From positions 4,216,001 to 4,280,000 of the forward strand of contig JAPFFF010000006.1 in the NCBI GenBank assembly GCA_039105265.1: a DNA stretch of 64,000 bases. The letters run 5' to 3'. Source of the stretch: Tritrichomonas musculus (Eukaryota > Parabasalia > Tritrichomonadida > Tritrichomonadidae). The position numbers and the translations under genes are program-made. Numbering within the stretch: the stretch's first letter is position 1; the number at the start of each line of letters is the position of its first letter. A model generated the notes under the pieces. It did not search any database and had not been told where the DNA came from. It saw only the letters and a list, made by a program, of their open reading frames with translations. Positions 38,276-48,533 of the stretch are shown here, in pieces.

Positions 38276-41200
38276 AATTTCAAAATTTTTTTTTTTTAAA
38301 TTGCATTCAAAATTAATGTTTTTGAATAGAATTTAAAATTATTATTTTGCAAATAAAGTTTATTTATTTTTCGTTAATAGAATTCAAAATTTAATATTTT
38401 TGATCGAATTTGATTTTTTATGATTTCATCAAATTTCAAATCATTTGATTTTAAATACAATTTTTAATTATTTATTTGTTTAATCAAATTCTAAATAATA
38501 TTTATTTCCTAATGGAATTACAAAAAACATTTATTTTCTTATGGAATTGCAAATAAAATTATTTTTTAATTATGTTTAAAATAATTCTATTTTTCAATGC
38601 AATTTCAAATCAATTTTATATTTTAATATGATTTCAAATGATTTTATTTTTAATATGATTTCATTTTCAAATATTGAAATGATATTTTAAAATTAATTTT
38701 TTAGATAAAATTTTATAAATCAAAATTTTAAATGTGGTTTTATTTTGAATATTTAACAATACAGCATTTCTTGTTGCAGTAGAAAAAGGAAACATTGAAA
38801 TTGTCGAGCTTTTACTATCACACAATGATGTTGATGTTAGCATCAAATCAATTTCAAAAAAAGTTGTTATTTTTTATAAAATTTCAATTCAATTTTTTTG
38901 AATGCTATTTCAAATTTTAAATACTTATACAATTTTCAATCAAATATTTGAATGAAATTCCAAAATTTTTTATTTTAATTTCATTTCAACTTCCATATTT
39001 GTATTCAATTCCCAATCATTTTATTTTAATTTCATTTTAAAAAAAAAAATTATTTTTAATTCAATTTCCATTTTTTTGTTTTAATGAAATTTTGCAAATT
39101 CATATTTTAATGGTATTTCTAATTATTGATTTCAATCAAATTTGATTATTAATTATTTAAATGAAATTTTATTTTTAAAGATTTTATGAAGTTTTAATTT
39201 CAAATATTTAAATCAAATTTCAAAATTATTTTTTTTCATCAAATTTTTAATTAATTCTATGAATATGATTTGAAATAATTTATTTAATCAAATTCCGAAT
39301 TTTAATTTTTTAATGAAATTTTTATTTATTTATTTTTATAAAACTTCTTTGCATGTTGGCATTGAAAGAGGAAATCCTGATATAATTAGACTTATTTTAT
39401 CTCGTCCAGAAACAGATGTAAATGCAAAATCAATTTAAATATTAATTTTTTCATGTCATTCCTAAATCAAACATTTAAATTTCATTTTAAATCATTAAAT
39501 TCTCATCAAATTTTTTTCAAAAATTTTTCATAAAATTTAATATAAAATAATTTTTATGTAATTTTAAATTCATTTTTGTCATCTGATTCCAAATTCAATA
39601 TTTTTAATCAAATTTTAATTTAATGATTCAAATGGAATACCAACTTTATTTTTTGAATCACATTTTAATTTTATTATTTGAATGGAATTAAACAAATATT
39701 TGTTTTAATAAAATTAAAAACAAAATATTTTTCTTATTACATTTCGAATTGTTTTATTTTAATATAATTTTAATTTGCCTATTTAAATAAAATTCAAATT
39801 TTTTAGTTTTATTCAATTTCAAGCAATCACATTTATTTATTACATTTCACAATTATTTTTTTTAATGAAATTTCTAAATAAAATTGTTTTATAAACCTCC
39901 ATTATATCTGGCCATTGAGCATGATAATCCTGAAATCGTTCAAATATTATTAGATTGTCCGGAAGTTGATATTAATAGCAGAGCTATTTTAAATATACAA
40001 AAATTTAATAGCATTTCAAATGATATATTTTTAATATCATTTCAAAAAAAATTGTTTTTTAATACTGTTTTATATTAATTATAATTTTAATATAATTCCA
40101 ATAATAATTATTTTTAATCAAATTTCAATAAATTTATTTTTAATAAAATTTTTAAATTTATTTTTTAATGAAATTAAAAAAAATTTATTTTTAATTCGAT
40201 TTCAAATTAAAATTTAAATAAAATTTCAATTTTGAAATTTTGATAAAACATTATTACATGCTGCAGTTAAGAAAGGAAATGTGGATACAGTAAAGCTTAT
40301 TCTTGCACGTAAAGATCTTGATGTGAATATGATATCAATTTTAATTTAAATTTTTTAATCATGTTTCAATTATTTGTTCTCATATCATTTCACTTTTAAT
40401 TTTTTTCATTACGTTTTTAAATATTTTTTTGTTAATAAAGTTAAATATAAATCATTTTAATCAAATTCCCAAAAACATAGTTTTATAATATTCTAAACCA
40501 TTTTATTAATGGTGTTTCATTTATAATTTTTGAGTGAAATTTAATAACAATTATTTTTAAATACAATTTTTAAATAATTTATTTAAATTGTGTTTCAAGT
40601 CGGAAATTTGAATGAAATTTAATTTTATATTCTCAAAAAACTGCATTGTACTTTGCTGTTCAAAAATCAGTTCCAGAAATCGTTCATGCTATTTTACAAC
40701 GTCCAGATATTAAAATTAATATCACATCAATTAACAATATTTTATTTTTAAATATAGTTTTAAATTTAAAACATTAATGTAATTTCAACATAATTTAAAA
40801 TAAAATTCTTTCAATTTTTTTTAATATAATTTTAAATAAATTAATTATTTAATGGAATTACTAATTAAAATAATTGAATGGAATTTCACGAAATATTTTT
40901 TTAATTCAATTTTAAATCTTTTAATTTTTAATATAATTTTCACATTATTTTTTTCTCTAATGTAATTTTAAAATTATTCTTTTTAATGAAATTGTATTTT
41001 TTAATTGATAGAACAGCTTTGCATTTAGCAATAGAAAAAGGACATCTTGATATCATTCGAGATTTATTAGCTTACAAAGGCATTGATGTTAATATCACTA
41101 CAATTTTAAATTTTGATTTTTTCATTCAATTTTATATTTGAAATTTTAATTCTATTTAAAAAAAAATTTTTTTTATAGAATTCCAAATTAATTTTTAAAT

Positions 41201-43269
41201 CAAATTACAAATTAAAACAAATTTAATGAAATTTATAATAAAGCATTTTTAATCATGTTTTGAATCATTTATAATTTTATGATATTTCAATATAAATTTT
41301 TAATGGAATTTATAAAGTCAAGAATTTTAATGAAATTTTAAATATTTTTTAATTCAATTTTACATGAATACTTTTAATTATATTTCAAAATAATTATTTA
41401 ATGAAATTATAAAATATTTTTTAATAACATTTTATTTTATTTTATTAATAAAACACCACTATGCCTCGCAATTGAAGAAAAAAATGTTGAGATAGCTAAA
41501 CTTTTATTGTCCTGTAAAGGCATTGATGTTAATATTCGATCAATTTAAATATAAAGAATTTTTATAAAATTCAAAATTTATAATTTTTTAATTACATTCA
41601 AAAAAACTTTTTTACTTATCATATTCGAACCAAATAATTTAATGACATTTTTAATTAATTATTTTTTATTTAGTTTTTATTTTAATATTCAATAGAATTT
41701 TTCTGTTATATTTAATCAAGTTATTAAAATTATTTTAACGAAATTACTGATATATATTTAATCAAATTCCAATTAAATTATTTTTTATTACATTTTAAAT
41801 ATATAATTTGAATTTCATTTCTAGTTTGCTTTTTAATTTAGTTTAAAATTAAAAAATTTTATGTCATTTCAAATTTATTTTTTTCATCTCGTTTTTTTAT
41901 CAAATTTCATAAATCTGCATTGCATACAGCTGTTCACACAAAGAATGCTGAAATGGTTAAACTTCTACTTGAAAGAGATGATATAGATGTTAATATCAAA
42001 GCAATTTTTCAATATATAATTAATACAGTTTTAAAAAATAGTTTTTTCATTCAATTCCAAATCAAAAAAATTTAATACAATTTCAAATTTATTAATTAAT
42101 CAAGTCCAAGGAATTTTTGATTTAATTTTTTAAATTCAATTTCAATTCATTTTTTTAAATGAAATTAAAAAAAAAAAATTAATGTAATTTGCAATTAATA
42201 ATTTAAATAAAATTTTTATGTTTTTTTGTTAAACGATGTTTTAAAAAAAATATTATTTTTAGAACAATTTTATATATTGCTGTTGAAAAAGAAAATGTTG
42301 AAGTTGTACGTTTATTGTTGGCACGAAAAGAATTAGATATTAACGCTCTTTCAATTTCAATCAATTTTTTATATACAATTTCAAATCATTTATTGTTTTT
42401 ATATCATTTCATCAATATTTTTTTATTAATACAATTTTTAAACACTTCTTCTTTTATACAATTCATAAATAATTAATTTTTAAATACAATTTTAAAACAC
42501 TTCTTCTTTTATACAATTCATAAATAATTAATTTTTAAATACAATTTCTAAAAACTTTTTGAATATAATTTCAAAATAAATTATGTTTAATGCTATTTCA
42601 TAAAAAAATGTTTCATAAAGTTTTTAAAGAATATTTTAAATAAAATTTATTAAAAGAACATTTATGAAATTTTCATATATTGAAATTCATAAGACTTCTT
42701 TGTATCATGCTGTTGAAGGAAGAAATCTTAAAATCATCGAGCTTTTACTTCAGCGACCTGATATCGATGTAAATCAAAAATCAATTTAAAACAAAAAATT
42801 TTCATATCATTTCACTTCACTTTTTTAAATATCGTTTTTAATAATAATTTTTTATGAAATTTCAATTAGTTTGCATTCATTTCATTTCAAAAATACATAT
42901 TTTAATAAGATTTTTATTAGCAATTTATTTATCACATTTCCAATTCAACGATTTAAATAATATTTTAAAATTATATTATTTGAATACAATTTTTTGGAAA
43001 AATTTTAATAAAATTTAAAATCAAAAAATTAAATATGTATATAATTTACACATTCTATTTAATAGAACACCATTGCATTTAGCAGTTTATCAAGAAAATA
43101 TGGAAGTAATCAAGCTTTTAATGACAAATCACAAAATTGATATTACCATTAAAGATGAAGAAGTTTTAGCAAAAAATTAATGATTTTATTCAGCTATTTA
43201 TGAAGAACACCAATTGAATTAACGACAGATCAAGAAATAATAGCATTAATCAATAATGCACATAAATAA
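38254..43269 (+). pseudogene. Ankyrin modules separated by AT-rich spacers (split or decayed gene)
   Basis: Ten ankyrin modules of exactly 96 bp (32 codons) lie at 38758, 39340, 39893, 40245, 40637, 41010, 41450, 41911, 42261 and 42691. An eleventh (43064-43180) and a terminal stub (43204-43269, ending R-T-P-I-E-L ... TAA) follow. Each module begins K/R-T-x-L-(H/Y), has the I-V/I-x-L-L-L core and ends D-(V/I)-N-x-x-S-I. All are free of internal stops and indels and all are on the plus strand. Spacers are 254-509 bp, strongly AT-rich, full of stops, and carry no GT...AG boundaries matching trichomonad introns. Joining modules directly would give near-canonical 32-residue repeats in one phase. 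It is called pseudogene for caution; a split functional gene is the alternative. Confidence 0.6.
38276..43063. repeat. Degenerate AT-rich minisatellite filling the ankyrin spacers
   Basis: The spacers repeat a loose theme of about 25-35 bases: TTTTTAAT, two or three bases, AATTTCAAAT, then ATTTA-like sequence. They are interrupted only by the 96-bp ankyrin modules. Within 42431-42540 two nearly identical adjacent 55-bp copies show recent slippage or unequal exchange. They resemble in theme, but exceed in length, the spacers of the first ankyrin locus (851-1310). Confidence 0.65.
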
Positions 43270-43768
43270 AATATTTTAATATAATTTTTTTTAATTTTTT
43301 TAGATAAATTATTTCTAAACTGAGTTTTAAGTTTCCGTACAATTCAATTTTCTATGGGTATATTAAAAAGCCAAAATAAAGTATCGTGAAAAAGTTCTTT
43401 ATGACAGAAAAAAGTCCTTTATGGTGAGGTCATTCATTCAAATTACCATAAAATTGAGAAAATATAAAAAAAATAATAACTATTAAAAAAGGTATTTATA
43501 TTTGAAATGACCTTTTTTTTATTTTGGTATAGGACTATTTCAATGTCGTAAAATTTTTTTCAAAATTTTGTGAATTTCACTTCGCCGTAAAGGACTTTTG
43601 GGCGGCTTAAAGAGCTTTTCAATGATACTTTAATTTTTTTTGAATTTTAAATTGAATTAAAAATAAAATATTATTTTCTTAAATAATTGATATACACGTT
43701 AATTATAAAATAGTATTTTATAATTCGAAACCTTTATTTTTATCTTTAGAAGCTTTTATTTATTTAGT
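43270..43768. other. Intergenic region containing a MITE
   Basis: Between the end of the ankyrin array (+) and the Cys-rich relic (-). Apart from the inverted-repeat element at 43379-43630 nothing was recognised. Confidence 0.55.
43379..43630. mobile_element. MITE with TA target-site duplication (252 bp)
   Basis: The left end AAGTATCGTGAAAAAGTTCT pairs with the right end AGCTTTTCAATGATACTT, and pairing continues inward (AAAAGTCCTTTA with TAAAGGACTTTT; AGGTCATT with AATGACCT). It is bounded by TA at 43377-43378 and 43631-43632, as in Tc1/mariner-type insertions. It has no coding capacity. Its terminal sequence differs from that of the nearby full-length mariner element, so a different transposase would mobilise it. 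Confidence 0.75.
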
Positions 43769-44106
43769 TTAAATTACTGAAGTGAAATATCTTCCAGTTG
43801 GACTGTTTTTACATTCTCCTTTTGCCAAGTATTTAATACTTGAAGAACGGGCATTGCAATATTTACATGAACAACTCTTGTTCACATCACCATCGTATGG
43901 AACATGATGAGTTGATGGTGATCTTATACAACAACTAGAAGTTAATAAGACAATAGAGCTTGCTGAATCTCCACAATACATGTATACATAGCTTTTCATT
44001 TCTGTGCCAGCAAACGCAACGTGATGATTTGTTGGGCTTCTAGAACAGTTTGCAGAACCAATCAATGATATTGACAATGGTATCCCTTTCTGACATCTTT
44101 GAAGTA
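43769..44106 (-). pseudogene. Cys-rich repeat gene, 3' part, cut by the mariner element
   Basis: An open frame with imperfect repeats containing C-S-R-S-P-T-N-H-H-V, Y-M-Y-C-G-D-S-A-S-S-I, C-I-R-S-P-S-T-H-H-V-P-Y and C-K-Y-C-N-A-R-S-S-S-I. The paired Cys suggests small metal-binding or disulphide units; no named family was recognised. It has no ATG of its own: upstream coding sequence is cut by the element at 44107. The other side of the insertion (48534-48735) carries a similar C-C-K-Y-C segment but in a frame that does not join directly, so the gene was already damaged or was damaged by the 31-bp duplication beside the insertion. Confidence 0.55.
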
Positions 44107-44303
44107 AACTGAGTCGCAAAAACTGGACCTATCAATTATTTTGAAAGGATTTCAAAATATTATTTTTAAATTTCTTAAGTTTATTTTATTTTCATAGGTC
44201 CAGTTTTTTCTTGATTCAATATTTGAATAAATTATTTAAAGTAATAGAAATTATTGAATGTTTTATAAAATTAAAATTTTAAAGAAATAAAAACAAAAAA
44301 ACT

Positions 44304-47300
44304 TTAAAAAGGATTCATTGTTTCGTCATCATTTGGCCAGTCATTGTCATACTCTTCTTCTTCTTCATACTCATCAAGGTATAGATCATTTTCATCTTCA
44401 TTATTTGATTTATCATTTAAGAATTCTATAATTTTTTCAATTTCATATGGAACCCGTGTTATAATATTTTTATGATTATTATAATCAACAATTTTTCTTT
44501 CAATTTCGTTTGATTTGTTTTTAATTATCATTCTATCAAGTTTTTGAATTGGCTCAATTCTTTCTGAAATTTTCTTCCATCTGTGAGGTGTTTTTAAATT
44601 CTCCTTATATATTGTGAAACATAATTCTGGAGTTAATATAGGAGGACATTTATCTGAAGGTAATTTATATTTTTCTGGTATTTCATGGAAATTTTTTCTG
44701 AGGAAATGGGCAATTGTTTTGCCACCAACATCCAAGCACATTTTCAATCTATATTCAAAAGATTCAATTAAATTATTAATTGTGTCAATTTCTATTTCAT
44801 CATAAACTTTTTGTATAAGTTCTCTTAATTCTTTCTTATTTTTGGGTTTGATCCCCAAACGGTTTAAACGGTTTTTCATTATTGCCCAAAGATTCTCAAT
44901 GGGTGATAAGTCGGGAGAATTAGGTGGCCACCCATTGAGAATCCTGGCATATTTATTGATATAATTAAATATGTAATTTGTCATATGGCAAGTCGCCCCA
45001 TCTTGCTGAAATAAATATTTCCATTGCCCAGTTTTTGAATTTAACTCATTGAATATCTTTGATTCATCGAGAACTTCTTTGTATCTGTCCTCGTTGATAC
45101 TTTTGTCAATAAAGATCAATTTGGACTTGAAATCTTTGCCAATTGCTGCCCAAATCATTGTGCTAATTGGATATTTCCTGCATCTTGTTGTAGCATTTTC
45201 AGACATGTCATCATCCTTCACCCAAAATTTATGACAATCAGGCATAAATGAGAATCTAGATTCGTCAGAAAAAACGATGATGAGTCGTTTTAAAATGTCT
45301 TCGCTGAAATTTAACATAATATATGCAAAATTATATCTCAAGCATATCTGTGCATCCGTCAAATCTGGAACTTTGAACAGTTTTCTATACTTGAAATGAT
45401 TTTCTCGAAGCCTACGGATAACTGTATCTTGAGATATTTTGATATTGAATTTCTTTTCAATCGCAAGTGATATATCTACAGCCAATCTTCCAGTAGATGC
45501 AATTTCCACTATGTAATCAACGATTTCTAATGTTGTCTTTTTTTTGTTAGGATACTTACCATGAAATTCTTTTATTTTAATGTATCTTTTATGACCTATT
45601 CCATATTTTAATCTTGTTTGGGTTTCAGAATGCTCTTGCATAAATTGAAAAACTTCGTTTTCATCAATTTTCGTTTTTTTCCGTGCTTTTCGTTGTTCTG
45701 TTTGCTTTCGTTGTGATTTGAATGGTTCTGAGTTTAATAGAAATGTGTTACATATAACACATGATGGAGAATTAATTATTAATGCATTTCTGTTCATCAG
45801 TGGAGATGTATTTATGTTCATCGGTGGAAATGGGACTGCGTTGATTGGTGGAAATGGGACTGCATTGATTGGTGGAGATGCATTTATGCTCAATGGGGGA
45901 GATGCAACTGCATTGATTGGTGGAGATGCAACTGCATTCATCGGTGGAAATGGGACTGCATTGATTGGTGGAGATGCAACTGCATTGATTGGTGGAGATG
46001 CAACTGCATTCATCGGTGGAAATGGGACTGCATTGATTGGTGGAGATGCATTTATGCTCAATGGTGGAGATGCATTTATGCTCAATGGGGGAGATGCAAC
46101 TGCATTCATCGGTGGAGATGCAACTGCATTCATCGGTGGAGATGCAACTGCATTCATCGGTGGAAATGGGACTGCATTGATTGGTGGAGATGCAACTGCA
46201 TTCATCGGTGGAAATGGGACTGCATTGATTGGTGGAGATGCATTTATGCTCAATGGTGGAGATGCAACTGCATTCATCGGTGGAGATGCAACTTCATTCA
46301 TCGGTGGAGATGCAACTGCATTCATCGGTGGAGATGCAACTGCATTCATCGGTGGAGATGCAACTGCATTCATCGGTGGAAATGGGACTGCATTGATTGG
46401 TGGAGATGCATTTATGCTCAATGGTGGAGATGCAACTGCATTCATCGGTGGAGATGCAACTTCATTCATCGGTGGAGATGCAACTGCATTCATCGGTGGA
46501 GATGCAACTGCATTCATCGGTGGAGATGCAACTGCATTCATCGGTGGAAATGGGACTGCATTGATTGGTGGAGATGCAACTGCATTGATTGGTGGAGATG
46601 CAACTGCATTGATTGGTGGAGATGCAACTGCATTGATTGGTGGAGATGCAACTGCATTCATCGGTGGAAATGGGACTGCATTGATTGGTGGAGATGCAAC
46701 TGCATTGATTGGTGGAGATGCAACTGCATTCATCGGTGGAAATGGGACTGCATTGATTGGTGGAGATGCAACTGCATTCATCGGTGGAAATGGGACTGCA
46801 TTGATTGGTGGAGATGCAACTGCATTGATTGGTGGAGATGCAACTGCATTCATCGGTGGAAATGGGACTGCATTGATTGGTGGAGATGCAACTGCATTGA
46901 TTGGTGGAGATGCAACTGCATTGATTGGTGGAGATGCAACTGCATTCATCGGTGGAAATGGGACTGCATTGATTGGTGGAGATGCATTTATGCTCAATGG
47001 TGGAGATGCATTTATGCTCAATGGGGGAGATGCAACTGCATTCATCGGTGGAGATGCAACTGCATTGATTGGTGGAGATGCAACTGCATTGATTGGTGGA
47101 GATGCATTTATGCTCAATGGGGGAGATGCAACTGCATTCATCGGTGGAGATGCAACTGCGTTGATTGGGGGAGATGCATTGGAATGGATTAAAGGAAAAG
47201 TTTTCTGTTCACTTAGCATATTAATTGAAATCATTGAAGGGAAATTAAAAGATAGAGATGAAGGTGCATTAATGGAAAATATTGAGGTTTTTTGTTGGAC

Positions 47301-48383
47301 TAATACTAGAGAAGGCTTATTCTTTATATTCAGATTTTTAATAGCACGTGCTTGTGATACATTTTCTTGTGTTTGTGATGCATTTTCTTGTGTTTGTGAT
47401 GCATTTTCTTGTGTTTGTGATGCATTTTCTTGTGTTTGTGATGCATCTTCTTGTGTTTGTGATACATCTTCTTGTGCTTGTGATACATCTTCTTGTGCTT
47501 GTGATACATCTTCTTGTGCTTGTGATACATCTTCTTGTGTTTGTGATACATCTTCTTGTGTTTGTGATACATCTTCTTGTGTTTGTGATACATCTTCTTG
47601 TGTTTGTGATACGCTTTCTAGCAGTTGCTCATTAACATGCGGTGATCGCGATTTGCGAGTTCGCGGTTGTGTTGAATTATCTTGCGATTGGTCATTAACA
47701 TGCGGTGATCGCGATTTGCGAGTTCGCGGTTGTGTTGAATTATCTTGCGATTGGTCATTAACATGCGGTGATCGCGATTTGCGAGTTCGCGGTTGTGTTG
47801 AATTATCTTGCGATTGGTCATTAACATGCGGTGATCGCGATTTGCGAGTTCGCGGTTGTGTTGAATTATCTTGTGATTGATCATTAACATGCGGTGATCG
47901 CGATTTGCGAGTTCGCGGTTGTGTTGAATTATCTTGCGATTGGTCATTAACATGCGGTGATCGCGATTTGCGAGTTCGCGGTTGTGTTGAATTATCTTGT
48001 GATTGATCATTAACATGCGGTGATCGCGATTTGCGAGTTCGCGGTTGTGTTGAATTATCTTGCGATTGGTCATTAACATGCGGTGATCGCGATTTGCGAG
48101 TTCGCGGTTGTGTTGAATTATCTTGCGATTGGTCATTAACATGCGGTGATCGCGATTTGCGAGTTCGCGGTTGTGTTGAATTATCTTGCGATTGATCATT
48201 AACATGCGGTGATCGCGATTTGCGAGTTCGCGGTTGTGTTGAATTATCTTGTGATTGATCATTAACATGCGGTGATCGCGATTTGCTCTGTTGAGGTTGT
48301 AAACCTTTATTTATTGATTGAACATTATTTTTTATCGTTTGATGCTTACTGCTGTCTAAAGGAGATGCTTTTCTTGTTTGCAT
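44304..48383 (-). CDS. Tc1/mariner transposase (DD34E) with long repetitive N-terminal extension
   Basis: A protein of 1359 residues, about four times the usual 340-350. The C-terminal 440 residues are an ordinary transposase: HTH-like DNA-binding region with L-K-Y-G-I-G-H-K-R-Y and T-V-I-R-R-L-R-E-N; catalytic Asp in F-S-D-E-S-R-F (about residue 1038); second Asp in Q-Q-D-G-A-T-C-H (about 1127); and Glu in S-P-I-E-N-L-W after exactly 34 residues. The N-terminal 860 residues consist of a short head, ten full plus one partial 21-residue units (K-S-R-S-P-H-V-N-D-Q-S...), about sixteen 7-residue V-S-Q-T-Q-E-D units, and dozens of 8-residue P-P-I-N-A-V-A-S units. All are in frame. The repeats look disordered. 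The C-terminal tail is acidic. All catalytic residues are present. Confidence 0.93.
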   Translation of the reverse strand: MQTRKASPLDSSKHQTIKNNVQSINKGLQPQQSKSRSPHVNDQSQDNSTQPRTRKSRSPHVNDQSQDNSTQPRTRKSRSPHVNDQSQDNSTQPRTRKSRSPHVNDQSQDNSTQPRTRKSRSPHVNDQSQDNSTQPRTRKSRSPHVNDQSQDNSTQPRTRKSRSPHVNDQSQDNSTQPRTRKSRSPHVNDQSQDNSTQPRTRKSRSPHVNDQSQDNSTQPRTRKSRSPHVNDQSQDNSTQPRTRKSRSPHVNEQLLESVSQTQEDVSQTQEDVSQTQEDVSQTQEDVSQAQEDVSQAQEDVSQAQEDVSQTQEDASQTQENASQTQENASQTQENASQTQENVSQARAIKNLNIKNKPSLVLVQQKTSIFSINAPSSLSFNFPSMISINMLSEQKTFPLIHSNASPPINAVASPPMNAVASPPLSINASPPINAVASPPINAVASPPMNAVASPPLSINASPPLSINASPPINAVPFPPMNAVASPPINAVASPPINAVASPPINAVPFPPMNAVASPPINAVASPPINAVPFPPMNAVASPPINAVPFPPMNAVASPPINAVASPPINAVPFPPMNAVASPPINAVASPPINAVASPPINAVASPPINAVPFPPMNAVASPPMNAVASPPMNAVASPPMNEVASPPMNAVASPPLSINASPPINAVPFPPMNAVASPPMNAVASPPMNAVASPPMNEVASPPMNAVASPPLSINASPPINAVPFPPMNAVASPPINAVPFPPMNAVASPPMNAVASPPMNAVASPPLSINASPPLSINASPPINAVPFPPMNAVASPPINAVASPPINAVPFPPMNAVASPPINAVASPPLSINASPPINAVPFPPINAVPFPPMNINTSPLMNRNALIINSPSCVICNTFLLNSEPFKSQRKQTEQRKARKKTKIDENEVFQFMQEHSETQTRLKYGIGHKRYIKIKEFHGKYPNKKKTTLEIVDYIVEIASTGRLAVDISLAIEKKFNIKISQDTVIRRLRENHFKYRKLFKVPDLTDAQICLRYNFAYIMLNFSEDILKRLIIVFSDESRFSFMPDCHKFWVKDDDMSENATTRCRKYPISTMIWAAIGKDFKSKLIFIDKSINEDRYKEVLDESKIFNELNSKTGQWKYLFQQDGATCHMTNYIFNYINKYARILNGWPPNSPDLSPIENLWAIMKNRLNRLGIKPKNKKELRELIQKVYDEIEIDTINNLIESFEYRLKMCLDVGGKTIAHFLRKNFHEIPEKYKLPSDKCPPILTPELCFTIYKENLKTPHRWKKISERIEPIQKLDRMIIKNKSNEIERKIVDYNNHKNIITRVPYEIEKIIEFLNDKSNNEDENDLYLDEYEEEEEYDNDWPNDDETMNPF
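45820..47180. repeat. 24-bp minisatellite inside the transposase gene
   Basis: A tandem array of near-identical 24-base units (plus-strand theme GGTGGAGATGCAACTGCATT, then four variable bases) with variants encoding P-F-P-P-M-N-A-V and L-S-I-N-A-S-P-P. Unit length is a multiple of three throughout, so the transposase frame stays open, as does an antisense frame of 720 codons. Confidence 0.95.
47355..47620. repeat. 21-bp minisatellite inside the transposase gene
   Basis: About twelve to sixteen tandem 21-base units (theme CTTGTGTTTGTGATACATCT) encoding the V-S-Q-T-Q-E-D and A-S-Q-T-Q-E-N units. Substitutions divide them into blocks, suggesting stepwise expansion. Confidence 0.95.
47636..48285. 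repeat. 63-bp minisatellite inside the transposase gene
   Basis: Ten full units plus a partial one, period 63, almost identical (theme ATGCGGTGATCGCGATTTGC ...). The only frequent difference is a silent or near-silent change in TTGCGATTGG/TTGTGATTGA. High identity indicates recent homogenisation. Confidence 0.95.
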
Positions 48384-48533
48384 CCTAAATTTGAAATAGT
48401 TTTATTTTTTTTAAAATAATCGATTTAATTCTTTTCAAAAAAATTGAGACATTTTCAGAAGTAAAAGTTATTGAGTTAAATTATTCAATAGCAATTCAAA
48501 AATTGATAGGTCCAGTTTTTGCGACTCAGTTTA

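Larger units (their letters stand above)
44107..48531 (-). mobile_element. Complete Tc1/mariner element (4.4 kb)
   Basis: Terminal inverted repeats are identical over at least 31 bases: the left end begins AACTGAGTCGCAAAAACTGG and the right end is its reverse complement. The TA target duplications are at 44105-44106 and 48532-48533. It contains one intact transposase gene. Identical ends and an open frame suggest recent activity. It is unusually long for the superfamily because of the repeat-rich 5' half of the gene. It lies in a Cys-rich gene relic. Confidence 0.93.

Noticed and set aside
38758-43063. Reading the ankyrin spacers as canonical spliceosomal introns
   Set aside because: No GTAYGT at the 5' edges and no ACTAACACACAG at the 3' edges. 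The AC often seen at the 3' edge is simply part of the Thr codon, since modules with Ser there have TC, so an AT-AC intron reading is not supported.
45718-47880. 720-codon open frame antisense to the transposase repeats
   Set aside because: It exists because the 24-, 21- and 63-bp units are multiples of three and lack stops in that frame. The protein is pure repeat (G-G-D-A-T-A-F-I) with no domain, and its edges coincide with the repeat block.
47330-48268. Other open frames over the 21- and 63-bp repeats on both strands
   Set aside because: They are frame-shifted shadows of the same minisatellites, with no conserved content.
47636-48285. CRISPR-like array
   Set aside because: The 63-bp repeats are contiguous coding minisatellites with no unique spacers, inside a transposase gene of a eukaryote.
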